Below, piece by piece: positions 34,365 to 48,721 of a stretch of 64,000 nucleotides of DNA. This stretch comes from Sabellastarte sp. h YS-2021 (lineage: Eukaryota > Annelida > Polychaeta > Sabellida > Sabellidae): NCBI GenBank assembly GCA_964017235.1, contig OZ024936.1:9400496-9464495 (forward strand). The letters are read 5' to 3'. The notes under the pieces were generated by a model that did not search any database, was not told where the DNA came from, and was given only the letters and a program-made list of their open reading frames with translations. Numbering within the stretch: the stretch's first letter is position 1; each line of letters starts with the position of its first letter. A program made the position numbers and the translations under genes.

Positions 34365-37006
34365 TTGGGTGTTTGGCGCTGGGTTACAGAGAATCGGCCA
34401 AAAGGAATATTTCCCATTGACTTTAGTTGGGAGATTTCCTGATGCATTTATAGCTACCTGATGTCACCGACGACCAAGCCGGCCGAAACGGCGGACACAG
34501 ATTTTTTTGCACAGGTGGGGAGGGGGTGACCCCACGATCTTATACAATGCAACAGGGTATGGGTTAAGTGGTTTAATTTTTGAGATACAGACATAAGCAA
34601 CATTCCCCATTAATTTTAGTTGGGAGATTTCTGTAGCATGGGTACGTACCTTACACGAACAAAATTTTGGTCGGGCAAAAAGGTCTGGATTTTTCTCCAG
34701 AAATAGCAAGGTCAGGCCACCACAAACTGATGCAATATAACAGGGTTGGGTGTTTGGCGCTGGGTTACAGAGAATCGGCCAAAAGGAACATTTCCCATTG
34801 ACTTTAGTTGGGGGATTTCCAGATGCATGTATAGCTACCTGTTGTCACCGACGACCAAGCCGGCCGAAGTGGAGGACACAGATTGTTTTGCACAGGTGGG
34901 GAGGGGGTGGCCCCACGATCTTATACAATACAACAGGGTATGGGTTAAGTGGTTTATTTTTTGAGATACAGACATAAGCAACATTCCCCATTAATTTTAG
35001 TTGGGAGATTTCTGTAGCATGGGTACGTACCTTACACGAACAAAATTTTGGTCGGGGGAAAAGGTCTGGATTTTTCTCCAGAAATAGCAAGGTCAGGCCG
35101 CCACAAACTGATGCAATATAACAGGGTTGGGTGTTTGGCGCTGGGTTACAGAGAATTGGCCAAAAGGAATATTTCCCATTGACTTTAGTCGGGGGATTTC
35201 CTGATGCATGTATAGCTACCTGCTGTCACCGACGACCAAGCCGGCCGAAACGGCGGACACAGATTGTTTTGCACAGGTGGGGAGGGGGTGACCCCACGAT
35301 CTTATACAATACAACAGGGTATGGGTTAAGTGGTTTATTTTTTGAGATACAGACATAAGCAACATTCCCCATTAATTTTAGTTGGGAGATTTCTGTAGCA
35401 TGGGTACGTACCTTACACGAGCCAAACTTTGGTCGGGGGAAAAGGTCTGGATTTTTCTCCAGAAATAGCAAGGTCAGGCCGCCACAAACTGATGCAATAT
35501 AACAGAGTTGGGTGTTTGGCGGTGGGTTACAGAGAATCGGCCAAAAGGAATATTTCCCATTGACTTTAGTCGGGGGATTTCCTGATGCATGTATAGCTAC
35601 CTGCTGTCACCGACGACCAAGCCGGCCAAAACGGCGGACACAGATTTTTTTGCACAGGTGGGGAGGGGGTGACCCCACGATCTTATACAATACAACAGAG
35701 TATGGGTTAAGTGGTTTATTTTTTGAGATACAGACATAAGCAACATTCCCCATTAATTTTAGTTGGGAGATTTCTGTAGCATGGGTACGTACCTTACACG
35801 AGCCAAACTTTGGTCGTGGAAAAAGGTCTGGATTTTTCTCCAGAAATAGCAAGGTCAGGCCGCCACAAACTGATGCAATATAACAGGGTTGGGTGTTTGG
35901 GGCTTGCTTACAGAGAATCGGCCAAACGGAATATTTCCCATTCACTTTAGTTGGGGGATTTCCAGATGCATGTATAGCTACCTGTTGTCACCGACGACCA
36001 AGCCGGCCGAAGCGGAGGACACAGATTTTTTTGCACAGGTGGGGAGGGGGTGACCCCACGATCTTTTACAATACAACAGGGTATGGGTTAAGTGGTTTAT
36101 TTTTTGAGATACAGACATAAGCAACATTCCCCATTAATTTTAGTTGGGAGATTTCTGTAGCATGGGCTTACACGAGCCAAATTTTGGTTGGGGAAAAAGG
36201 TCTGGATTTTTCTCCAGAAATAGCAAGGTCAGGCCGCCACAAACTGATGCAATATAACAGGGTTGGGTGTTTGGGGCTTGCTTACAGAGAATCGGCCAAA
36301 CAGAATATTTCCCATTGACTTTAGTTGGGGGATTTCTGATGTCACTGACCACGTCATCTAGACATTGTGGTGGACACAGATTTTTTTGCACAGGTGGGGA
36401 GGGGGTGACCCCACGATCTTATACAATACAACAGGGTATGGGTTAAGTGGTTTAATTTTTGAGATACAGACATAAGCAACATTCCCCATTAATTTTAGTT
36501 GGGAGATTTCTGTAGCATGGGTACGTACCTTGCACGAGCAAAATTTTGGTCGGGGAAAAAGGTCTGGATTTTTCTCCAGAAATAGCAAGGTCAGGCCGCC
36601 AAAAACTGATGCAATATAACAGGGTTGGGTGTTTGGGGCTTGCTTACAAAGAATCGGCCAAACGGAATATTTCCCATTGACTTTAGTTTGGGAATTTCCA
36701 GATGAATGTATAGCTACCTGATGTCACTGACCAAGTCATCTGGCCATTGTGGTGGACACAGACTTTTTGGCACAGGTGGGGAGGTGGTGACCCCACGATC
36801 TTATACAATACAACAGGGTATGGGTTAAGTGGTTTATTTTTTGAGATACAGACATAAGCAACATTCCCCATTAATATTAGTTGGGAGATTTCTGTAGCAT
36901 GGGTACGTACCTTACACGAGCCAAACTTTGGTCCGGCAAAAAGGTCTGGATTTTTCTCCAGAAATAGCAAGGTCAGGCCGCCACAAACTGATGCAATATA
37001 ACAGGG
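34365..37006. repeat. HOR copy 2 (2642 bp, 7-mer lacking h)
   Basis: Starts are a 34365, b 34746, c 35127, d 35508, e* 35889, f 36263 and g 36625; the next a is at 37007. The last monomer has the g markers ACAAAGAATC, TTAATATTAG and GGTCCGGCAAAA and is followed directly by a. Exactly one 382-bp monomer is absent. Confidence 0.95.
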
Positions 37007-40000
37007 TTGGGTGTTTGGCGCTGGGTTACAGAGAATCGGCCAAAAGGAATATTTCCCATTGACTTTAGTTGGGAGATTTCCTGATGCATTTATAGCTACC
37101 TGATGTCACCGACGACCAAGCCGGCCGAAACGGCGGACACAGATTTTTTTGCACAGGTGGGGAGGGGGTGACCCCACGATCTTATACAATGCAACAGGGT
37201 ATGGGTTAAGTGGTTTAATTTTTGAGATACAGACATAAGCAACATTCCCCATTAATTTTAGTTGGGAGATTTCTGTAGCATGGGTACGTACCTTACACGA
37301 ACAAAATTTTGGTCGGGCAAAAAGGTCTGGATTTTTCTCCAGAAATAGCAAGGTCAGGCCACCACAAACTGATGCAATATAACAGGGTTGGGTGTTTGGC
37401 GCTGGGTTACAGAGAATCGGCCAAAAGGAACATTTCCCATTGACTTTAGTTGGGGGATTTCCAGATGCATGTATAGCTACCTGTTGTCACCGACGACCAA
37501 GCCGGCCGAAGTGGAGGACACAGATTGTTTTGCACAGGTGGGGAGGGGGTGGCCCCACGATCTTATACAATACAACAGGGTATGGGTTAAGTGGTTTATT
37601 TTTTGAGATACAGACATAAGCAACATTCCCCATTAATTTTAGTTGGGAGATTTCTGTAGCATGGGTACGTACCTTACACGAACAAAATTTTGGTCGGGGG
37701 AAAAGGTCTGGATTTTTCTCCAGAAATAGCAAGGTCAGGCCGCCACAAACTGATGCAATATAACAGGGTTGGGTGTTTGGCGCTGGGTTACAGAGAATTG
37801 GCCAAAAGGAATATTTCCCATTGACTTTAGTCGGGGGATTTCCTGATGCATGTATAGCTACCTGCTGTCACCGACGACCAAGCCGGCCGAAACGGCGGAC
37901 ACAGATTGTTTTGCACAGGTGGGGAGGGGGTGACCCCACGATCTTATACAATACAACAGGGTATGGGTTAAGTGGTTTATTTTTTGAGATACAGACATAA
38001 GCAACATTCCCCATTAATTTTAGTTGGGAGATTTCTGTAGCATGGGTACGTACCTTACACGAGCCAAACTTTGGTCGGGGGAAAAGGTCTGGATTTTTCT
38101 CCAGAAATAGCAAGGTCAGGCCGCCACAAACTGATGCAATATAACAGAGTTGGGTGTTTGGCGGTGGGTTACAGAGAATCGGCCAAAAGGAATATTTCCC
38201 ATTGACTTTAGTCGGGGGATTTCCTGATGCATGTATAGCTACCTGCTGTCACCGACGACCAAGCCGGCCAAAACGGCGGACACAGATTTTTTTGCACAGG
38301 TGGGGAGGGGGTGACCCCACGATCTTATACAATACAACAGAGTATGGGTTAAGTGGTTTATTTTTTGAGATACAGACATAAGCAACATTCCCCATTAATT
38401 TTAGTTGGGAGATTTCTGTAGCATGGGTACGTACCTTACACGAGCCAAACTTTGGTCGTGGAAAAAGGTCTGGATTTTTCTCCAGAAATAGCAAGGTCAG
38501 GCCGCCACAAACTGATGCAATATAACAGGGTTGGGTGTTTGGGGCTTGCTTACAGAGAATCGGCCAAACGGAATATTTCCCATTCACTTTAGTTGGGGGA
38601 TTTCCAGATGCATGTATAGCTACCTGTTGTCACCGACGACCAAGCCGGCCGAAGCGGAGGACACAGATTTTTTTGCACAGGTGGGGAGGGGGTGACCCCA
38701 CGATCTTTTACAATACAACAGGGTATGGGTTAAGTGGTTTATTTTTTGAGATACAGACATAAGCAACATTCCCCATTAATTTTAGTTGGGAGATTTCTGT
38801 AGCATGGGCTTACACGAGCCAAATTTTGGTTGGGGAAAAAGGTCTGGATTTTTCTCCAGAAATAGCAAGGTCAGGCCGCCACAAACTGATGCAATATAAC
38901 AGGGTTGGGTGTTTGGGGCTTGCTTACAGAGAATCGGCCAAACAGAATATTTCCCATTGACTTTAGTTGGGGGATTTCTGATGTCACTGACCACGTCATC
39001 TAGACATTGTGGTGGACACAGATTTTTTTGCACAGGTGGGGAGGGGGTGACCCCACGATCTTATACAATACAACAGGGTATGGGTTAAGTGGTTTAATTT
39101 TTGAGATACAGACATAAGCAACATTCCCCATTAATTTTAGTTGGGAGATTTCTGTAGCATGGGTACGTACCTTGCACGAGCAAAATTTTGGTCGGGGAAA
39201 AAGGTCTGGATTTTTCTCCAGAAATAGCAAGGTCAGGCCGCCAAAAACTGATGCAATATAACAGGGTTGGGTGTTTGGGGCTTGCTTACAAAGAATCGGC
39301 CAAACGGAATATTTCCCATTGACTTTAGTTTGGGAATTTCCAGATGAATGTATAGCTACCTGATGTCACTGACCAAGTCATCTGGCCATTGTGGTGGACA
39401 CAGACTTTTTGGCACAGGTGGGGAGGTGGTGACCCCACGATCTTATACAATACAACAGGGTATGGGTTAAGTGGTTTATTTTTTGAGATACAGACATAAG
39501 CAACATTCCCCATTAATATTAGTTGGGAGATTTCTGTAGCATGGGTACGTACCTTACACGAGCCAAACTTTGGTCCGGCAAAAAGGTCTGGATTTTTCTC
39601 CAGAAATAGCAAGGTCAGGCCGCCACAAACTGATGCAATATAACAGGGTTGGGTGTTTGGGGCTTGCTTACAGAGAATCGGCCAAACGGAATATTTCCCA
39701 TTGACTTTAGTTTGGGAATTTCCAGATGAATGTATAGCTACCTGATGTCACTGACCAAGTCATCTGGCCATTGTGGTGGACACAGACTTTTTGGCACAGG
39801 TGGGGAGGTGGTGACCCCACGATCTTATACTATACAACAGGGTATGGGTTAAGTGGTTTATTTTTTGAGATACAGACATAAGCAACATTCCCCATTAATT
39901 TTAGTTGGGAGATTTCTGTAGCATGGGTACGTACCTTACACGAGCCAAACTTTGGTCCGACAAAAAGGTCTGGATTTTTCTCCAGAAATAGCAAGGTCAG

Positions 40001-40030
40001 GCCGCCACAAACTGATGCAATATAACAGGG
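37007..40030. repeat. HOR copy 3 (3024 bp, full 8-mer)
   Basis: Starts are a 37007, b 37388, c 37769, d 38150, e* 38531, f 38905, g 39267 and h 39649. No private change was noticed. Confidence 0.95.
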
Positions 40031-43000
40031 TTGGGTGTTTGGCGCTGGGTTACAGAGAATCGGCCAAAAGGAATATTTCCCATTGACTTTAGTTGGGAGA
40101 TTTCCTGATGCATTTATAGCTACCTGATGTCACCGACGACCAAGCCGGCCGAAACGGCGGACACAGATTTTTTTGCACAGGTGGGGAGGGGGTGACCCCA
40201 CGATCTTATACAATGCAACAGGGTATGGGTTAAGTGGTTTAATTTTTGAGATACAGACATAAGCAACATTCCCCATTAATTTTAGTTGGGAGATTTCTGT
40301 AGCATGGGTACGTACCTTACACGAACAAAATTTTGGTCGGGCAAAAAGGTCTGGATTTTTCTCCAGAAATAGCAAGGTCAGGCCACCACAAACTGATGCA
40401 ATATAACAGGGTTGGGTGTTTGGCGCTGGGTTACAGAGAATCGGCCAAAAGGAACATTTCCCATTGACTTTAGTTGGGGGATTTCCAGATGCATGTATAG
40501 CTACCTGTTGTCACCGACGACCAAGCCGGCCGAAGTCTAGGACACAGATTGTTTTGCACAGGTGGGGAGGGGGTGGCCCCACGATCTTATACAATACAAC
40601 AGGGTATGGGTTAAGTGGTTTATTTTTTGAGATACAGACATAAGCAACATTCCCCATTAATTTTAGTTGGGAGATTTCTGTAGCATGGGTACGTACCTTA
40701 CACGAACAAAATTTTGGTCGGGGGAAAAGGTCTGGATTTTTCTCCAGAAATAGCAAGGTCAGGCCGCCACAAACTGATGCAATATAACAGGGTTGGGTGT
40801 TTGGCGCTGGGTTACAGAGAATTGGCCAAAAGGAATATTTCCCATTGACTTTAGTCGGGGGATTTCCTGATGCATGTATAGCTACCTGCTGTCACCGACG
40901 ACCAAGCCGGCCGAAACGGCGGACACAGATTGTTTTGCACAGGTGGGGAGGGGGTGACCCCACGATCTTATACAATACAACAGGGTATGGGTTAAGTGGT
41001 TTATTTTTTGAGATACAGACATAAGCAACATTCCCCATTAATTTTAGTTGGGAGATTTCTGTAGCATGGGTACGTACCTTACACGAGCCAAACTTTGGTC
41101 GGGGGAAAAGGTCTGGATTTTTCTCCAGAAATAGCAAGGTCAGGCCGCCACAAACTGATGCAATATAACAGAGTTGGGTGTTTGGCGGTGGGTTACAGAG
41201 AATCGGCCAAAAGGAATATTTCCCATTGACTTTAGTCGGGGGATTTCCTGATGCATGTATAGCTACCTGCTGTCACCGACGACCAAGCCGGCCAAAACAG
41301 CGGACACAGATTTTTTTGCACAGGTGGGGAGGGGGTGACCCCACGATCTTATACAATACAACAGAGTATGGGTTAAGTGGTTTATTTTTTGAGATACAGA
41401 CATAAGCAACATTCCCCATTAATTTTAGTTGGGAGATTTCTGTAGCATGGGTACGTACCTTACACGAGCCAAACTTTGGTCGTGGAAAAAGGTCTGGATT
41501 TTTCTCGAGAAATAGCAAGGTCAGGCCGCCACAAACTGATGCAATATAACAGGGTTGGGTGTTTGGGGCTTGCTTACAGAGAATCGGCCAAACGGAATAT
41601 TTCCCATTCACTTTAGTTGGGGGATTTCCAGATGCATGTATAGCTACCTGTTGTCACCGACGACCAAGCCGGCCGAAGCGGAGGACACAGATTTTTTTGC
41701 ACAGGTGGGGAGGGGGTGACCCCACGATCTTTTACAATACAACAGGGTATGGGTTAAGTGGTTTATTTTTTGAGATACAGACATAAGCAACATTCCCCAT
41801 TAATTTTAGTTGGGAGATTTCTGTAGCATGGGCTTACACGAGCCAAATTTTGGTTGGGGAAAAAGGTCTGGATTTTTCTCCAGAAATAGCAAGGTCAGGC
41901 CGCCACAAACTGATGCAATATAACAGGGTTGGGTGTTTGGGGCTTGCTTACAGAGAATCGGCCAAACAGAATATTTCCCATTGACTTTAGTTGGGGGATT
42001 TCTGATGTCACTGACCACGTCATCTAGACATTGTGGTGGACACAGATTTTTTTGCACAGGTGGGGAGGGGGTGACCCCACGATCTTATACAATACAACAG
42101 GGTATGGGTTAAGTGGTTTAATTTTTGAGATACAGACATAAGCAACATTCCCCATTAATTTTAGTTGGGAGATTTCTGTAGCATGGGTACGTACCTTGCA
42201 CGAGCAAAATTTTGGTCGGGGAAAAAGGTCTGGATTTTTCTCCAGAAATAGCAAGGTCAGGCCGCCAAAAACTGATGCAATATAACAGGGTTGGGTGTTT
42301 GGGGCTTGCTTACAAAGAATCGGCCAAACGGAATATTTCCCATTGACTTTAGTTTGGGAATTTCCAGATGAATGTATAGCTACCTGATGTCACTGACCAA
42401 GTCATCTGGCCATTGTGGTGGACACAGACTTTTTGGCACAGGTGGGGAGGTGGTGACCCCACGATCTTATACAATACAACAGGGTATGGGTTAAGTGGTT
42501 TATTTTTTGAGATACAGACATAAGCAACATTCCCCATTAATATTAGTTGGGAGATTTCTGTAGCATGGGTACGTACCTTACACGAGCCAAACTTTGGTCC
42601 GGCAAAAAGGTCTGGATTTTTCTCCAGAAATAGCAAGGTCAGGCCGCCACAAACTGATGCAATATAACAGGGTTGGGTGTTTGGGGCTTGCTTACAGAGA
42701 ATCGGCCAAACGGAATATTTCCCATTGACTTTAGTTTGGGAATTTCCAGATGAATGTATAGCTACCTGATGTCACTGACCAAGTCATCTGGCCATTGTGG
42801 TGGACACAGACTTTTTGGCACAGGTGGGGAGGTGGTGACCCCACGATCTTATACTATACAACAGGGTATGGGTTAAGTGGTTTATTTTTTGAGATACAGA
42901 CATAAGCAACATTCCCCATTAATTTTAGTTGGGAGATTTCTGTAGCATGGGTACGTACCTTACACGAGCCAAACTTTGGTCCGACAAAAAGGTCTGGATT

Positions 43001-43054
43001 TTTCTCCAGAAATAGCAAGGTCAGGCCGCCACAAACTGATGCAATATAACAGGG
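40031..43054. repeat. HOR copy 4 (3024 bp, full 8-mer)
   Basis: Starts are a 40031, b 40412, c 40793, d 41174, e* 41555, f 41929, g 42291 and h 42673. Private changes: a GG-to-CT dinucleotide at 40537-40538 in b, and G-to-A at 41299 in d (CAAAACAGCGG). C-to-G at 41507 in d (making CTCGAG) is shared with copy 5 only. Confidence 0.95.
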
Positions 43055-46000
43055 TTGGGTGTTTGGCGCTGGGTTACAGAGAATCGGCCAAAAGGAATAT
43101 TTCCCATTGACTTTAGTTGGGAGATTTCCTGATGCATTTATAGCTACCTGATGTCACCGACGACCAAGCCGGCCGAAACGGCGGACACAGATTTTTTTGC
43201 ACAGGTGGGGAGGGGGTGACCCCACGATCTTATACAATGCAACAGGGTATGGGTTAAGTGGTTTAATTTTTGAGATACAGACATAAGCAACATTCCCCAT
43301 TAATTTTAGTTGGGAGATTTCTGTAGCATGGGTACGTACCTTACACGAACAAAATTTTGGTCGGGCAAAAAGGTCTGGATTTTTCTCCAGAAATAGCAAG
43401 GTCAGGCCACCACAAACTGATGCAATATAACAGGGTTGGGTGTTTGGCGCTGGGTTACAGAGAATCGGCCAAAAGGAACATTTCCCATTGACTTTAGTTG
43501 AGGGATTTCCAGATGCATGTATAGCTACCTGTTGTCACCGACGACCAAGCCGGCCGAAGTGGAGGACACAGATTGTTTTGCACAGGTGGGGAGGGGGTGG
43601 CCCCACGATCTTATACAATACAACAGGGTATGGGTTAAGTGGTTTATTTTTTGAGATACAGACATAAGCAACATTCCCCATTAATTTTAGTTGGGAGATT
43701 TCTGTAGCATGGGTACGTACCTTACACGAACAAAATTTTGGTCGGGGGAAAAGGTCTGGATTTTTCTCCAGAAATAGCAAGGTCAGGCCGCCACAAACTG
43801 ATGCAATATAACAGGGTTGGGTGTTTGGCGCTGGGTTACAGAGAATTGGCCAAAAGGAATATTTCCCATTGACTTTAGTCGGGGGATTTCCTGATGCATG
43901 TATAGCTACCTGCTGTCACCGACGACCAAGCCGGCCGAAACGGCGGACACAGATTGTTTTGCACAGGTGGGGAGGGGGTGACCCCACGATCTTATACAAT
44001 ACAACAGGGTATGGGTTAAGTGGTTTATTTTTTGAGATACAGACATAAGCAACATTCCCCATTAATTTTAGTTGGGAGATTTCTGTAGCATGGGTACGTA
44101 CCTTACACGAGCCAAACTTTGGTCGGGGGAAAAGGTCTGGATTTTTCTCCAGAAATAGCAAGGTCAGGCCGCCACAAACTGATGCAATATAACAGAGTTG
44201 GGTGTTTGGCGGTGGGTTACAGAGAATCGGCCAAAAGGAATATTTCCCATTGACTTTAGTCGGGGGATTTCCTGATGCATGTATAGCTACCTGCTGTCAC
44301 CGACGACCAAGCCGGCCAAAACGGCGGACACAGATTTTTTTGCACAGGTGGGGAGGGGGTGACCCCACGATCTTATACAATACAACAGAGTATGGGTTAA
44401 GTGGTTTATTTTTTGAGATACAGACATAAGCAACATTCCCCATTAATTTTAGTTGGGAGATTTCTGTAGCATGGGTACGTACCTTACACGAGCCAAACTT
44501 TGGTCGTGGAAAAAGGTCTGGATTTTTCTCGAGAAATAGCAAGGTCAGGCCGCCACAAACTGATGCAATATAACAGGGTTGGGTGTTTGGGGCTTGCTTA
44601 CAGAGAATCGGCCAAACGGAATATTTCCCATTCACTTTAGTTGGGGGATTTCCAGATGCATGTATAGCTACCTGTTGTCACCGACGACCAAGCCGGCCGA
44701 AGCGGAGGACACAGATTTTTTTGCACAGGTGGGGAGGGGGTGACCCCACGATCTTTTACAATACAACAGGGTATGGGTTAAGTGGTTTATTTTTTGAGAT
44801 ACAGACATAAGCAACATTCCCCATTAATTTTAGTTGGGAGATTTCTGTAGCATGGGCTTACACGAGCCAAATTTTGGTTGGGGAAAAAGGTCTGGATTTT
44901 TCTCCAGAAATAGCAAGGTCAGGCCGCCACAAACTGATGCAATATAACAGGGTTGGGTGTTTGGGGCTTGCTTACAGAGAATCGGCCAAACAGAATATTT
45001 CCCATTGACTTTAGTTGGGGGATTTCTGATGTCACTGACCACGTCATCTAGACATTGTGGTGGACACAGATTTTTTTGCACAGGTGGGGAGGGGGTGACC
45101 CCACGATCTTATACAATACAACAGGGTATGGGTTAAGTGGTTTAATTTTTGAGATACAGACATAAGCAACATTCCCCATTAATTTTAGTTGGGAGATTTC
45201 TGTAGCATGGGTACGTACCTTGCACGAGCAAAATTTTGGTCGGGGAAAAAGGTCTGGATTTTTCTCCAGAAATAGCAAGGTCAGGCCGCCAAAAACTGAT
45301 GCAATATAACAGGGTTGGGTGTTTGGGGCTTGCTTACAAAGAATCGGCCAAACGGAATATTTCCCATTGACTTTAGTTTGGGAATTTCCAGATGAATGTA
45401 TAGCTACCTGATGTCACTGACCAAGTCATCTGGCCATTGTGGTGGACACAGACTTTTTGGCACAGGTGGGGAGGTGGTGACCCCACGATCTTATACAATA
45501 CAACAGGGTATGGGTTAAGTGGTTTATTTTTTGAGATACAGACATAAGCAACATTCCCCATTAATATTAGTTGGGAGATTTCTGTAGCATGGGTACGTAC
45601 CTTACACGAGCCAAACTTTGGTCCGGCAAAAAGGTCTGGATTTTTCTCCAGAAATAGCAAGGTCAGGCCGCCACAAACTGATGCAATATAACAGGGTTGG
45701 GTGTTTGGGGCTTGCTTACAGAGAATCGGCCAAACGGAATATTTCCCATTGACTTTAGTTTGGGAATTTCCAGATGAATGTATAGCTACCTGATGTCACT
45801 GACCAAGTCATCTGGCCATTGTGGTGGACACAGACTTTTTGGCACAGGTGGGGAGGTGGTGACCCCACGATCTTATACTATACAACAGGGTATGGGTTAA
45901 GTGGTTTATTTTTTGAGATACAGACATAAGCAACATTCCCCATTAATTTTAGTTGGGAGATTTCTGTAGCATGGGTACGTACCTTACACGAGCCAAACTT

Positions 46001-46078
46001 TGGTCCGACAAAAAGGTCTGGATTTTTCTCCAGAAATAGCAAGGTCAGGCCGCCACAAACTGATGCAATATAACAGGG
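43055..46078. repeat. HOR copy 5 (3024 bp, full 8-mer)
   Basis: Starts are a 43055, b 43436, c 43817, d 44198, e* 44579, f 44953, g 45315 and h 45697. It shares the CTCGAG change (44531) with copy 4 and a G-to-A in b (43501, GTTGAGGGATTT) with copy 6. It is thus intermediate between its two neighbours. Confidence 0.95.
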
Positions 46079-48721
46079 TTGGGTGTTTGGCGCTGGGTTA
46101 CAGAGAATCGGCCAAAAGGAATATTTCCCATTGACTTTAGTTGGGAGATTTCCTGATGCATTTATAGCTACCTGATGTCACCGACGACCAAGCCGGCCGA
46201 AACGGCGGACACAGATTTTTTTGCACAGGTGGGGAGGGGGTGACCCCACGATCTTATACAATGCAACAGGGTATGGGTTAAGTGGTTTAATTTTTGAGAT
46301 ACAGACATAAGCAACATTCCCCATTAATTTTAGTTGGGAGATTTCTGTAGCATGGGTACGTACCTTACACGAACAAAATTTTGGTCGGGCAAAAAGGTCT
46401 GGATTTTTCTCCAGAAATAGCAAGGTCAGGCCACCACAAACTGATGCAATATAACAGGGTTGGGTGTTTGGCGCTGGGTTACAGAGAATCGGCCAAAAGG
46501 AACATTTCCCATTGACTTTAGTTGAGGGATTTCCAGATGCATGTATAGCTACCTGTTGTCACCGACGACCAAGCCGGCCGAAGTGGAGGACACAGATTGT
46601 TTTGCACAGGTGGGGAGGGGGTGGCCCCACGATCTTATACAATACAACAGGGTATGGGTTAAGTGGTTTATTTTTTGAGATACAGACATAAGCAACATTC
46701 CCCATTAATTTTAGTTGGGAGATTTCTGTAGCATGGGTACGTACCTTACACGAACAAAATTTTGGTCGGGGGAAAAGGTCTGGATTTTTCTCCAGAAATA
46801 GCAAGGTCAGGCCGCCACAAACTGATGCAATATAACAGGGTTGGGTGTTTGGCGCTGGGTTACAGAGAATTGGCCAAAAGGAATATTTCCCATTGACTTT
46901 AGTCGGGGGATTTCCTGATGCATGTATAGCTACCTGCTGTCACCGACGACCAAGCCGGCCGAAACGGCGGACACAGATTGTTTTGCACAGGTGGGGAGGG
47001 GGTGACCCCACGATCTTATACAATACAACAGGGTATGGGTTAAGTGGTTTATTTTTTGAGATACAGACATAAGCAACATTCCCCATTAATTTTAGTTGGG
47101 AGATTTCTGTAGCATGGGTACGTACCTTACACGAGCCAAACTTTGGTCGGGGGAAAAGGTCTGGATTTTTCTCCAGAAATAGCAAGGTCAGGCCGCCACA
47201 AACTGATGCAATATAACAGAGTTGGGTGTTTGGCGGTGGGTTACAGAGAATCGGCCAAAAGGAATATTTCCCATTGACTTTAGTCGGGGGATTTCCTGAT
47301 GCATGTATAGCTACCTGTTGTCACCGACGACCAAGCCGGCCGAAGCGGAGGACACAGATTTTTTTGCACAGGTGGGGAGGGGGTGACCCCACGATCTTTT
47401 ACAATACAACAGGGTATGGGTTAAGTGGTTTATTTTTTGAGATACAGACATAAGCAACATTCCCCATTAATTTTAGTTGGGAGATTTCTGTAGCATGGGC
47501 TTACACGAGCCAAATTTTGGTTGGGGAAAAAGGTCTGGATTTTTCTCCAGAAATAGCAAGGTCAGGCCGCCACAAACTGATGCAATATAACAGGGTTGGG
47601 TGTTTGGGGCTTGCTTACAGAGAATCGGCCAAACAGAATATTTCCCATTGACTTTAGTTGGGGGATTTCTGATGTCACTGACCACGTCATCTAGACATTG
47701 TGGTGGACACAGATTTTTTTGCACAGGTGGGGAGGGGGTGACCCCACGATCTTATACAATACAACAGGGTATGGGTTAAGTGGTTTAATTTTTGAGATAC
47801 AGACATAAGCAACATTCCCCATTAATTTTAGTTGGGAGATTTCTGTAGCATGGGTACGTACCTTGCACGAGCAAAATTTTGGTCGGGGAAAAAGGTCTGG
47901 ATTTTTCTCCAGAAATAGCAAGGTCAGGCCGCCAAAAACTGATGCAATATAACAGGGTTGGGTGTTTGGGGCTTGCTTACAAAGAATCGGCCAAACGGAA
48001 TATTTCCCATTGACTTTAGTTTGGGAATTTCCAGATGAATGTATAGCTACCTGATGTCACTGACCAAGTCATCTGGCCATTGTGGTGGACACAGACTTTT
48101 TGGCACAGGTGGGGAGGTGGTGACCCCACGATCTTATACAATACAACAGGGTATGGGTTAAGTGGTTTATTTTTTGAGATACAGACATAAGCAACATTCC
48201 CCATTAATATTAGTTGGGAGATTTCTGTAGCATGGGTACGTACCTTACACGAGCCAAACTTTGGTCCGGCAAAAAGGTCTGGATTTTTCTCCAGAAATAG
48301 CAAGGTCAGGCCGCCACAAACTGATGCAATATAACAGGGTTGGGTGTTTGGGGCTTGCTTACAGAGAATCGGCCAAACGGAATATTTCCCATTGACTTTA
48401 GTTTGGGAATTTCCAGATGAATGTATAGCTACCTGATGTCACTGACCAAGTCATCTGGCCATTGTGGTGGACACAGACTTTTTGGCACAGGTGGGGAGGT
48501 GGTGACCCCACGATCTTATACTATACAACAGGGTATGGGTTAAGTGGTTTATTTTTTGAGATACAGACATAAGCAACATTCCCCATTAATTTTAGTTGGG
48601 AGATTTCTGTAGCATGGGTACGTACCTTACACGAGCCAAACTTTGGTCCGACAAAAAGGTCTGGATTTTTCTCCAGAAATAGCAAGGTCAGGCCGCCACA
48701 AACTGATGCAATATAACAGGG
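46079..48721. repeat. HOR copy 6 (2643 bp, 7-mer with d/e* fusion)
   Basis: Starts are a 46079, b 46460, c 46841, d/e* 47222, f 47596, g 47958 and h 48340. One 381-bp monomer equivalent is missing because d and e* are joined within one monomer. The G-to-A change at 46525 in b is shared with copy 5. Confidence 0.95.
47222..47595. repeat. Chimeric monomer d/e* (374 bp)
   Basis: The head is d (GGCGGTGGG, TTTAGTCGGGGG, TCCTGATG). The rest is e* (CTGTTGTCACC, GAAGCGGAGG, GATCTTTTAC, palindrome core deleted). The last d-specific base is the T at 47297 and the first e*-specific base is the T at 47318. The exchange therefore fell within the 20-base tract at 47298-47317, identical in d and e*. The parental monomers are adjacent in all other units, so one in-register slip of a single monomer explains it. 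Confidence 0.9.
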
